Assembly (NCBI GenBank): GCA_964638865.1
Contig: CAZXBG010000068.1
Coordinates: 1-20,752 of the forward strand
DNA length: 20,752 bases
From: UBA7236 sp964638865
GTDB lineage: Bacteria; Bacteroidota; Bacteroidia; Chitinophagales; BACL12
Reading direction: 5' to 3'
Made by a program: the position numbers and the translations under genes. A model generated the notes under the pieces. It saw only the letters and a list, made by a program, of their open reading frames with translations, was not told the origin of the DNA and searched no databases. Positions 6,479 to 13,785 of the stretch are shown one piece after another (positions within the stretch are counted from its first letter, which is position 1; every line of letters starts with the position of its first letter).

Positions 6479-7225
6479 ATGAAATCAACAAAAGCCAATT
6501 CAACATCCAAGTTTTCAGCGTTAGTAACCCTATTGCTGATTCTCGTAACCACTTTCAGTTTTTCTCAAACAGCTTCTAAAACTGCTGCTGTAACTGATAG
6601 CGTAACTATGACAAAAGAAAAACAACAAAACATTACACCGCAACAAGCGCTGCAAAAATTAAAAGATGGCAACAATCGTTTTGTTTCCGGCAAACTACTG
6701 GATCGAAATTTAAACGACCAGGTAAAAGCAACTGCTAATGGGCAATTTCCTTATGCAATTGTTTTGAGTTGTGTTGATTCCCGCACATCAACCGAATTGA
6801 TTTTTGATGAAGGATTGGGTGATATTTTTAATGCAAGAATAGCCGGCAATTTTATAAACACCGACATATTGGGAAGTATGGAATTTGCCTGCAAGGTGGC
6901 TGGAGCAAAATTGATTTTGGTTGTTGGCCATAATAAGTGCGGTGCAATTAAAGGTGCTTGTGATAATGTCGAGTTAGGCAACCTCACCCATGTTATTGAT
7001 GAAATTAAACCGGCTGTGGATAATGTAAAAAATATTGATGGAGAGAGGAATTCACATAATGACGACTTCGTGCAAGCCGTTGCAGAGGAGAATGTAAGGC
7101 TCGCAATCAAGGAGATTAGTGAAAAGAGCAGTATCTTAAATGAAATGGAAAAAAAAGGGGAAATAATTATTGTGGGTGCGATGTATGATTTAGGAACAGG
7201 CAAGGTTACATTTTTGCAAAACTAA
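6479..7225 (+). CDS. Exported beta-carbonic anhydrase
   Basis: A zinc enzyme interconverting CO2 and bicarbonate. From the start at 6479 (248 aa) the complete active site is present: SCVDSR with zinc ligand Cys98 and the Asp100/Arg102 dyad, then GHNKCGAI with ligands His151 and Cys154. Residues 1-30 look like a Sec signal peptide: a basic start, a long hydrophobic run (LVTLLLILVTTFSFS) and a Q just after, typical of Bacteroidota periplasmic proteins. An in-frame ATG at 6431 would add 16 residues before the signal and lies upstream of the likely promoter, so I reject it. Periplasmic placement would let it feed bicarbonate to the membrane transporter at the end of the operon. It is the first of five genes with gaps of about 25, overlap, 5 and 8 nt. 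Confidence 0.92.
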   Translation: MKSTKANSTSKFSALVTLLLILVTTFSFSQTASKTAAVTDSVTMTKEKQQNITPQQALQKLKDGNNRFVSGKLLDRNLNDQVKATANGQFPYAIVLSCVDSRTSTELIFDEGLGDIFNARIAGNFINTDILGSMEFACKVAGAKLILVVGHNKCGAIKGACDNVELGNLTHVIDEIKPAVDNVKNIDGERNSHNDDFVQAVAEENVRLAIKEISEKSSILNEMEKKGEIIIVGAMYDLGTGKVTFLQN

Positions 7226-7249
7226 TATCAATCAAAAATAACAATACCA

Positions 7250-8086
7250 GTGTTTAGCCACAGAAAATTAGTAATAGCCACCAAACATCAAAAGGAGAAA
7301 GTAATTTCTCCTTTGTTTGAAAAAGCATTTGGAGTAAAGTGTTTTACTCCCGAAAATTTTGATACCGATTTGTTTGGAACTTTTAGCGGCGAAGTTGAAC
7401 GCGAGAATGACCCTATTACAACACTTAGAATTAAATGCCTGCAAGCAATGGAAGAAAACAATTGTGATTTGGGTATTGCAAGCGAAGGTTCTTTTGGCTC
7501 ACATCCTTCCATCTTTTTTGCACCTGCAGATGATGAGTTTTTGATTTTTATAGACAAGAAGAATAATCTTGAAATAATTGAAAGAGAGTTAAGCACCAAA
7601 ACAAATTTTAATGGCGATGAAATAAAAACAGAAAAACAATTGATGGCCTTCGCCACCAGTGTATATTTTCCATCTCACGCCTTGATATTGCGAAAAGCAA
7701 AAAATGATAATACAGAAATCATTAAAGGAATTACGGATTGGGAAGTGCTAAAAAAAACATTTCAATTTGTAATTAAAAAACATGGAAGTGCTTATGCCGA
7801 AACCGATATGAGGGCTTTATATAATCCTTTAAGGATGCTAGTAATTGAAAGTGCTGCAAAAAAATTAGTGGAAAAAATAAATTCCTTTTGCCCAGTATGC
7901 AGCACTCCGGGATTTGGAATTAAAGAAGCAAAAGAAGGTTTACCATGCAGTTCATGCGGATTTGAAACACGTTCCACTTTAAGTTACCTCTATCAATGTA
8001 AAAATTGTTCATGCATAAAAGAAGAAAAATTTCCAAAACAAAAGTTCACAGAAGACCCAATGTATTGTGACATCTGCAACCCATAA
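7250..8086 (+). CDS. DUF6671-like protein with two zinc ribbons
   Basis: A 278-residue cytosolic protein starting at GTG; the first residues FSHRKLVIATKHQKEK match how I remember DUF6671 proteins beginning. The N-terminal part (about 6-110) has a nucleotide-pyrophosphatase look: VIATKHQKEKV resembles the NTP-binding start of ITPase/YjjX proteins, and ERENDPITTLRIKCLQA followed by CDLGIASEGSFG resembles their later core. The middle has ETDMRALYNPLRM, a strongly polar conserved-looking patch. The C-terminus carries four CxxC pairs (Cys214/217, 233/236, 250/253 and 273/276), enough for two zinc sites. The gene overlaps the next by 20 nt if that gene starts at 8067. Function is unknown; the ITPase-like fold is my inference. 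The family name is recalled, not searched. Confidence 0.7.
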   Translation: MFSHRKLVIATKHQKEKVISPLFEKAFGVKCFTPENFDTDLFGTFSGEVERENDPITTLRIKCLQAMEENNCDLGIASEGSFGSHPSIFFAPADDEFLIFIDKKNNLEIIERELSTKTNFNGDEIKTEKQLMAFATSVYFPSHALILRKAKNDNTEIIKGITDWEVLKKTFQFVIKKHGSAYAETDMRALYNPLRMLVIESAAKKLVEKINSFCPVCSTPGFGIKEAKEGLPCSSCGFETRSTLSYLYQCKNCSCIKEEKFPKQKFTEDPMYCDICNP

Positions 8087-9449
8087 CTATCTAAACTTGA
8101 CTCAAACATTAATAAAAGGTGCAACTTTGGTGAACGAAGGGGAAATTAGATCGGTAGATGTATTAATTAAGGGAGAGAAAATAGAAAAAATAGATAACAC
8201 CATAACCAAAACGAAAGGAAACATTAAAACGATAAACGCAGAAGGTTTGTTCCTTATCCCGGGTATGATTGACGATCAAGTGCATTTTCGTGAGCCGGGG
8301 CTTACATTTAAAGGAAACATTTATTCAGAATCAAAGGCGGCTGTTGCAGGCGGTATTACCTCTTACATGGATATGCCCAACACAAATCCAAATGCAACTA
8401 CCTTAAAACTTCTTGAAGAAAAATATCAATTGGCTGCAAATTCTTCCTTCGCTAATTATTCCTTTTTTATGGGAATAAATAAAAATAATTTGGAAGAATC
8501 GCTCACTATCAATAATGAAACCATTTGCGGGTTGAGTGATGATGGATTGTATTTTGATAATAAAGACGGACTTGTTTGCAATTATCCTGATTATTTAGAA
8601 AAACTTTTTTCAAGGTCTGATGCATTGATTGCACTGCATTGCGAAGATGAAAATATTATTCACAAAAACTTAAAGGAATTTAAAAGTAAATATGGAAATG
8701 ATATACCTGTAAGTTGTCATGCTTTAATCAGAAGTGAAGAAGCTTGTTTCCAGGCAACAAAAAGAGTAGTGGAAATTGCCAGGAAACACAATACAAGGCT
8801 TCATGTATTGCATGTATCCACACAAAAGGAGACTACACTTTTTAATTCTGAAATTCCTATTTCTCAAAAACGGATAACAGCAGAAGTTTGTGTGCATCAT
8901 TTATGGTTTTCAAATGCGGACTACGAAACAAAAGGTGCTTTAATAAAATGGAACCCATCTATTAAAACAGAAAAAGATAAAGAGGGGTTACTACAAGCCC
9001 TTAAAGAAAATAAACTTGACATTATTGCAACAGACCACGCCCCCCATAGTTTGGAAGAAAAATCGGGCAGTTATTTTCAAAGCAAATCAGGTGGTCCTTT
9101 AGTTCAGCATGCTCTGCCAATTTTATTAGAGCTGTATCATCAAAATAAAATTTCCTTAAAAGAAATCGTAAAACGAATCAGTCATAATGTAGCAGAAATT
9201 TATCGCATTAAAGACAGAGGTTATATAAGAGAAGGCTATTATGCTGATTTAGTTTTGATTGATTTACATAATAATTGGACTGCCTCACAAGACTCCATTC
9301 TATATAAATGCCAGTGGTCTCCTTTTACAGGTTATCAATTTAAAAGTAAAGTGATAACAACTTTTGTGAACGGAAATTCTGTTTTTGACAATGGAAAATT
9401 TAATGAATCCAACTTTGGTAAACGATTACTATTTAAAAATGAAAGATAA
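8067..9449 (+). CDS. pyrC: Dihydroorotase-like amidohydrolase
   Basis: A 460-residue metal-dependent amidohydrolase of the dihydroorotase family, which cyclises carbamoyl-aspartate in pyrimidine synthesis. Visible blocks: IDDQVHFREPG (68-78), MDMPNTNPNA (101-110), LHCEDENII (190-198), LHVLHVST (245-252), AEVCVHHLWF (272-281) and IIATDHAPH (319-327). His191, His249 and Asp323 fit metal ligands. The usual HxH reads Gln71-Val-His73. The loop I recall as CGxKxFMGSSTGNM in Bacteroidota dihydroorotases reads CGLSDDGLYF (154-163), closer to the TDDG loop of Bacillus-type enzymes. A TTG at 8097 would give MTQTLIKGATLVNEG, a more typical beginning 10 nt after the previous stop; the ATG at 8067 overlaps it. 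Its position in a carbon-uptake operon suggests a paralog; activity is uncertain. Confidence 0.82.
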   Translation: MTSATHNYLNLTQTLIKGATLVNEGEIRSVDVLIKGEKIEKIDNTITKTKGNIKTINAEGLFLIPGMIDDQVHFREPGLTFKGNIYSESKAAVAGGITSYMDMPNTNPNATTLKLLEEKYQLAANSSFANYSFFMGINKNNLEESLTINNETICGLSDDGLYFDNKDGLVCNYPDYLEKLFSRSDALIALHCEDENIIHKNLKEFKSKYGNDIPVSCHALIRSEEACFQATKRVVEIARKHNTRLHVLHVSTQKETTLFNSEIPISQKRITAEVCVHHLWFSNADYETKGALIKWNPSIKTEKDKEGLLQALKENKLDIIATDHAPHSLEEKSGSYFQSKSGGPLVQHALPILLELYHQNKISLKEIVKRISHNVAEIYRIKDRGYIREGYYADLVLIDLHNNWTASQDSILYKCQWSPFTGYQFKSKVITTFVNGNSVFDNGKFNESNFGKRLLFKNER

Positions 9450-9454
9450 AATCT

Positions 9455-9946
9455 ATGGAAAACTTAAAAAGGAATAATTCACTTTTTGTCATTTGTCCGT
9501 TTTGCCAATTAGAAATTTATTTGCAAAAAAAATATGGCGACGATATATTTTTTATGACCGCAACAGCAGGAGTTTTAAATTTTGATTTAAGTGAAGTTCT
9601 AGACCTAAAAGATTTTATTAAAAGGGAACATATCACTGATATATATTTGGTGAATGATATAGGATGCAACTTTATTGAAGAAGCAATTAATAAAAAAAAG
9701 GAATTTGGATTACATGCTGAAAAACAATTAAGAGTGTTGTTAAAACACAACCAATTAAAAACAATTGGCAAGGCTTCAATACATGAAAAGAAAATAATAG
9801 TAGCAAAAATAAATGTTCAACAGCAAGTAAAGTATTTGGAGTCAGAAAAATTTTTGAAAAATGAAGTAGAAAATTCAGAAATAAATATACATACACTTAT
9901 AACAAATAAATGCGAAACAATTAAAAACAAATTCAATTTATATTAA
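9455..9946 (+). CDS. Divergent beta-carbonic-anhydrase-like protein
   Basis: A 163-residue cytosolic protein without an obvious family name. Laid against the carbonic anhydrase of the same operon it follows the same order and almost the same spacing: FVICPFC against IVLSCVDSR, GDDIFFMTATAG against GLGDIFNARIAG, IYLVNDIGCNFIEEAI against LILVVGHNKCGAIKGA, and EKKIIVAKINV against GEIIIVGAMYDL. Cys14 and Cys71 fall on the two zinc Cys positions, each within one residue. The zinc His is replaced by Asp68, and the Asp/Arg dyad is lost (CPFCQ). So the fold may be a beta-carbonic anhydrase that has lost CO2 hydration and perhaps kept metal or ligand binding. It starts 5 nt after the previous gene and ends 8 nt before sbtA. 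Fold assignment is inference from my manual alignment. Confidence 0.6.
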   Translation: MENLKRNNSLFVICPFCQLEIYLQKKYGDDIFFMTATAGVLNFDLSEVLDLKDFIKREHITDIYLVNDIGCNFIEEAINKKKEFGLHAEKQLRVLLKHNQLKTIGKASIHEKKIIVAKINVQQQVKYLESEKFLKNEVENSEINIHTLITNKCETIKNKFNLY

Positions 9947-9954
9947 ATACAAGC

Positions 9955-10920
9955 ATGGACTTTCAAATTCTTATTTCAAATCTAACCAACCCAACTTTAC
10001 TTTTTTTTGTTTTGGGAATTATTGCAACAACTGTTAAAAGCGACTTAGAGATTCCTGCATCTTCCAGTAAATTTATTGCACTTTATCTTTTGTTCTCCAT
10101 TGGTTTTAAAGGTGGACAAGAGTTGGCCCATAGTGGTTTTACCAGTGAAATTGTGTATTCACTTTTATTCGGAATCGCTTTGGCATCAATAATTCCCTTA
10201 TACACTTTTTTTATTTTGAAAAGAAAATTGACCATCAGCGATGCAGGAGCAGTAGCTGCTGCTTATGGTTCAGTAAGTGCGGTAACATTTGTTGCCGCAA
10301 TATCATTTTTGGAAGCACAAAAAATAGCTTTTGGAGGACACATGGTAGCCGTTATGGCGCTAATGGAATCTCCGGCAATTATTGTTGGTGTTATTTTAAT
10401 GATGCGATTTGATAAAGAAAAAACAAATAAAGTAAATTTAAAATCAGTGGTCCACCACTCCTTTACCAATGGAAGTGTACTCCTGATATTAGGAAGTTTA
10501 GTGATAGGTTTAATTGCCGACTCCAAACAGGCTGAGGGCATCAAACCATTTACCACCGACATTTTCAAAGGGTTTCTTGCCATTTTTTTATTAGAAATGG
10601 GAATGGTTACAGCAAAAAGATTTTCAACATATAAAAAATATGGATTGTATGTTTCGATGTTTGCTATAATTATTCCCGCCATAAACGGATGTATTGTTGC
10701 CTACATAAGTCAATTTGTAACACCTGATGTTGGAAACCGTTTTATTTTCTCCATACTTGCTGCAAGCGCATCCTACATTGCCGTTCCGGCCGCCATGCGA
10801 TTGGCAGCCCCTAAAGCCGACCCCGGACTTTACATTCCAATGGCATTGGGGGTTACTTTTCCTTTCAATATTACTATAGGAATGCCGCTGTATTTTGTGA
10901 TTATCAATTTTTCAGGATAG
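9955..10920 (+). CDS. sbtA: SbtA-type sodium-dependent bicarbonate permease
   Basis: A 321-residue inner-membrane protein of the SbtA family (PF05982), which in cyanobacteria imports bicarbonate with Na+. About ten hydrophobic segments are visible in two halves. Matching signatures include IPASSSKFIALYLLFSIGF (about 32-50), DAGAVAAAYGSVSAVTFVAA (about 86-105), a central basic cytosolic loop (FDKEKTNKVNLKS) and, in the second half, SASYIAVPAAMRLAAPKADP and ALGVTFPFNITIGMPLY. It is somewhat shorter than the cyanobacterial protein of about 370 residues, mainly in the central loop. No SbtB (PII-like regulator) gene is in the window. It ends the operon that begins with an exported carbonic anhydrase, giving a plausible bicarbonate route into the cell. 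Family confident; ion selectivity inferred. Confidence 0.9.
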   Translation: MDFQILISNLTNPTLLFFVLGIIATTVKSDLEIPASSSKFIALYLLFSIGFKGGQELAHSGFTSEIVYSLLFGIALASIIPLYTFFILKRKLTISDAGAVAAAYGSVSAVTFVAAISFLEAQKIAFGGHMVAVMALMESPAIIVGVILMMRFDKEKTNKVNLKSVVHHSFTNGSVLLILGSLVIGLIADSKQAEGIKPFTTDIFKGFLAIFLLEMGMVTAKRFSTYKKYGLYVSMFAIIIPAINGCIVAYISQFVTPDVGNRFIFSILAASASYIAVPAAMRLAAPKADPGLYIPMALGVTFPFNITIGMPLYFVIINFSG

Positions 10921-10933
10921 AACAAAAACAAAA

Positions 10934-10951
10934 AACATTTCATAAAATGTT
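10934..10951. terminator. Terminator hairpin between convergent genes
   Basis: AACATTT, CATA, AAATGTT is a perfect 7-bp stem lying between sbtA and the minus-strand membrane protein. On the minus strand it starts 3 nt after the stop codon and is followed by TTTTTGTTTTTG, a good U-rich tail. For sbtA on the plus strand the tail is weaker. Confidence 0.65.
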
Positions 10952-10954
10952 GCC

Positions 10955-12430
10955 TTATTTGATGTTGCCTAAAGCTACTTCTTTGTGTCTTCCAATTATC
11001 CTGTTTCCCAACAAAACAACAATTACAATTACCACCGGATATACAGGAATTAAATATCGGTAATTTTGTATCGGGTGCGAGTAAATGCTCATCGCTACAT
11101 ATAAAAATACAAATGTGGCTGTAAAAAGTAGAAATCTGCCTAACTGATTTTGCTGCAGAATTGTTTTTCTTTTTAAAATACTGAATATCACCAAAACAAT
11201 AAATCCGAAAAGCATTACATAATATAATACTGCGCGATAACCATAAACATTATCAAACAGCGTAGATTTAAATTCATATTTATCAACAGGAACCTGAAAA
11301 TATTCTTTGGAGGTATTATCAGGAACATATTGTTTTTCTGAACCGTAGGGAAATACTTCAAAAACGCCTCCCATGTTGGGTACCATATAATATCTGAAAA
11401 ATTGTAACGGGTATTTATTGCGCAAAAATGTTCCGTAATCTTTCCATTGTGTTCCGGTATAAACCCATGCGGCATTGTAAGGAATGCGCATTTGATTGGC
11501 ATTATATCCAAGCAGTGCCTTACCCGGAAACAATTTATCCCACATAAAATCAGTGTCTTTAATATGATACCAACTGTAACAGGTATCGTTAAAGCTTGTA
11601 ACCAAACTATGCATGGCTGCTATTTGTTTATCCGGTATTTGTCTGGGATCCAACTCGATATGCGGAATAATTGCTACAGCATTATTCGCGATAGCCCAAC
11701 CGCTAAATCCGGAGAAGGTTTCATATCCAAATAGTTCTGCAGTTTTATTTTTAACAGATTGCACCGTTGATATCAAAATAATAAGCGGCACTAATGCCAT
11801 AGCCGAAATAAATTTCCATTTTTTATAATCCAAAATAAAAATAAATGCTGATATAACAGGATAAAATAATCCGATATATCTCACATTTATTACAAAATAT
11901 AACACAATACAATGCAGAATTGCAGCAACAATATTTTGCCGCATTAACATCCAAATACCAGTTGTGATCCACATAAGTGTGAGACTATTAAATAAACTGT
12001 CGCTCAAAAGTGTATTGGTATTGCGCAAAATATCCGGATGTAAAACAATTATGAGTGAAACTGTATAGAAAAGAATATTTTTTAGTTTAAAGAAGTACTG
12101 AATTGTAAATAAAAAGGTAATAACTGCCACATAATTAAATAAACTCTGCCATATATAAACAAATTTAACAGAGCTTCCAAAATCGTGAAAAAAACGGATA
12201 AACGACGAATACCCCATAGGTCGGTATCCACCATAGGTATTGATTTGAGCACAATAAACATAATTTCCCGTATCGGCAGTGGTAAAAGGATAAGGAAATA
12301 AGCGGCTGATAATTATGGATATCAATAAATAAACTGCAGAAATGATCAAAAACTGATTCCGTTGGGGCTTCGCAAAAATATAACGGATAAACCCGGGTTC
12401 TCCACTCCTATTTACTTTATTGTTGGACAT
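10955..12430 (-). CDS. Polytopic membrane protein, GT-C glycosyltransferase-like
   Basis: A 491-residue inner-membrane protein with about ten hydrophobic helices. The first helix (about 28-46) is followed by a polar stretch PYPFTTADTGNYVYCAQINT, which places an acidic residue in the first outer loop; that layout is typical of GT-C, lipid-linked-sugar glycosyltransferases (PMT/ArnT-like). A large polar domain of about 150 residues (240-390) has no motif I recognise, and the C-terminal helices end in SHPIQNYRYLIPVYP, the HxRYxxP-type ending also seen in this superfamily. It is transcribed alone on the minus strand, with a near-consensus -7 element TAATATTGC upstream. The neighbours do not form an O-antigen cluster, so the substrate is unknown. 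Superfamily call is moderate. Confidence 0.6.
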   Translation of the reverse strand: MSNNKVNRSGEPGFIRYIFAKPQRNQFLIISAVYLLISIIISRLFPYPFTTADTGNYVYCAQINTYGGYRPMGYSSFIRFFHDFGSSVKFVYIWQSLFNYVAVITFLFTIQYFFKLKNILFYTVSLIIVLHPDILRNTNTLLSDSLFNSLTLMWITTGIWMLMRQNIVAAILHCIVLYFVINVRYIGLFYPVISAFIFILDYKKWKFISAMALVPLIILISTVQSVKNKTAELFGYETFSGFSGWAIANNAVAIIPHIELDPRQIPDKQIAAMHSLVTSFNDTCYSWYHIKDTDFMWDKLFPGKALLGYNANQMRIPYNAAWVYTGTQWKDYGTFLRNKYPLQFFRYYMVPNMGGVFEVFPYGSEKQYVPDNTSKEYFQVPVDKYEFKSTLFDNVYGYRAVLYYVMLFGFIVLVIFSILKRKTILQQNQLGRFLLFTATFVFLYVAMSIYSHPIQNYRYLIPVYPVVIVIVVLLGNRIIGRHKEVALGNIK

Positions 12431-12509
12431 TTATATTAATTTGAAGTAGCAATATTAGTTGTTTCAGAACAATTCTTAAAATGGTGAAGCATTTTGTGAA
12501 CAGTCATAA

Positions 12510-12542
12510 TTGCCACATCAAAATTCCTTTTCCTAACTTCGC
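12510..12542 (+). promoter_or_regulatory. Promoter of the aminotransferase-heptose kinase pair
   Basis: TTG (12510-12512), 21 nt, then TAACTTCGC (12534-12542): a near-consensus -33/-7 pair with one mismatch in the -7 element, ending 16 nt before the start codon. Confidence 0.5.
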
Positions 12543-12558
12543 AACTTAAATTGCTACA

Positions 12559-13773
12559 ATGCATAAATTAGCCAACCGTATCGCCAACCTCGACGAGTCA
12601 GCCACTATTAAGATGGCTCAAATGACCCGTGAACTTAAACGCCAGGGTAAGGATATAATTGATCTGAGTCTTGGGGAACCTGATTTTGAAACCCCGGAAC
12701 CAATCAGGGAGGCTGCAAAAAAGGCGATTGATGACGGTTTTACGCATTATACGCCGGTTGCAGGTTATTTGGATGTTCGGGAAGCTATTTCGGCCAAATT
12801 TAAACGGGAAAACGGATTAACTTACACTGCTGACCAGATCGTAATTTCTACCGGAGCAAAACAGTCCATTATTAATGCTGTATTGTGTTTAGTAAACCCC
12901 GGAGATGAAGTTATTTTGCCTGCACCATTTTGGGTGAGTTATTCCGCAATGGTGAAATTGGCAGAAGGAAAAATTGTAGAGTTACCTACTGATATTGAAG
13001 GTGATTTTAAAATAACCCCGGCACAACTGGAAAATGCGATCACCCCAAAAACTAAAATGATCATTTTCTCCTCCCCCTGCAATCCAACAGGAACAGTATA
13101 TACTAAAGATGAATTACTGGCATTGGCAGAAGTGATCCGTAAACATGAGAATTTGTATGTAATAAGTGATGAGATTTATGAACATATTAATTTCACTTCA
13201 GCACATGCAAGCATAGCACAATTTGATTTTATTTACGACAGAGTGATAACGGTGAACGGGTTGTCAAAAGCGTTTGCCATGACGGGTTGGAGATTGGGTT
13301 ATTTAGGCGGTCCACAATGGATAGCAAAGGCCTGCGATAAAATTCAGGGGCAATTTACCTCTGCAACATGCAGTGTAACACAACGGGCAACAATTGAGGC
13401 CTTAAATGGCGATCTCAGTGCTTCTGAGGAGATGAAAAAAGCATTTATACGCAGGCGAGATCTTGTATACGGCATGTTAAAAAATATTAAAGGATTAAAA
13501 TTTAATTTACCGCAAGGTGCATTTTATTTTTTTCCGGATGTGAGTAATTATTTTGGAAGAAGTTACAACGGAACAACAATTGAAAATGCAGATGATCTTG
13601 CTATGTATCTTTTAAATGAAGGTAATATTTCGGTGGTGACAGGTTCTGCATTTGGTGATAAAAATTGTATCCGTTTCAGTTATGCAACAAGCGATGATAA
13701 ACTTGTGGAAGCAATGCGCAGAATGGAAATTGCACTTGAAAAATTAGTGGTACATCAAAGTACTCCGGTTTAA
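12559..13773 (+). CDS. Class I PLP aminotransferase, aspartate type
   Basis: A 404-residue fold-type I aminotransferase, closest in style to bacterial aspartate aminotransferase AspB (aspartate + 2-oxoglutarate to oxaloacetate + glutamate); some relatives also accept prephenate or aromatic acids. Landmarks in order: DLSLGEPDFETP (substrate-binding N-terminal segment), HYTPVAGYLDVREAI, STGAKQSI (cofactor phosphate), SSPCNPTGTVYT with the Asn that contacts PLP, SDEIYEHINF with the Asp that pairs with the PLP nitrogen, and NGLSKAFAMTGWRLGY, whose Lys forms the Schiff base. The late CIRFSYATS holds the Arg that binds the substrate carboxylate. Length is normal. It is followed by the heptose kinase after 12 nt and shares its promoter. 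Exact substrate preference cannot be read. Confidence 0.93.
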   Translation: MHKLANRIANLDESATIKMAQMTRELKRQGKDIIDLSLGEPDFETPEPIREAAKKAIDDGFTHYTPVAGYLDVREAISAKFKRENGLTYTADQIVISTGAKQSIINAVLCLVNPGDEVILPAPFWVSYSAMVKLAEGKIVELPTDIEGDFKITPAQLENAITPKTKMIIFSSPCNPTGTVYTKDELLALAEVIRKHENLYVISDEIYEHINFTSAHASIAQFDFIYDRVITVNGLSKAFAMTGWRLGYLGGPQWIAKACDKIQGQFTSATCSVTQRATIEALNGDLSASEEMKKAFIRRRDLVYGMLKNIKGLKFNLPQGAFYFFPDVSNYFGRSYNGTTIENADDLAMYLLNEGNISVVTGSAFGDKNCIRFSYATSDDKLVEAMRRMEIALEKLVVHQSTPV

Positions 13774-13785
13774 TTTTATTAAAAC

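Noticed and set aside
6479..10920. Carboxysome, Rubisco or DAB-type CO2-concentrating genes
   Set aside because: None of the five operon proteins matches these; only carbonic anhydrase and SbtA point to inorganic carbon.
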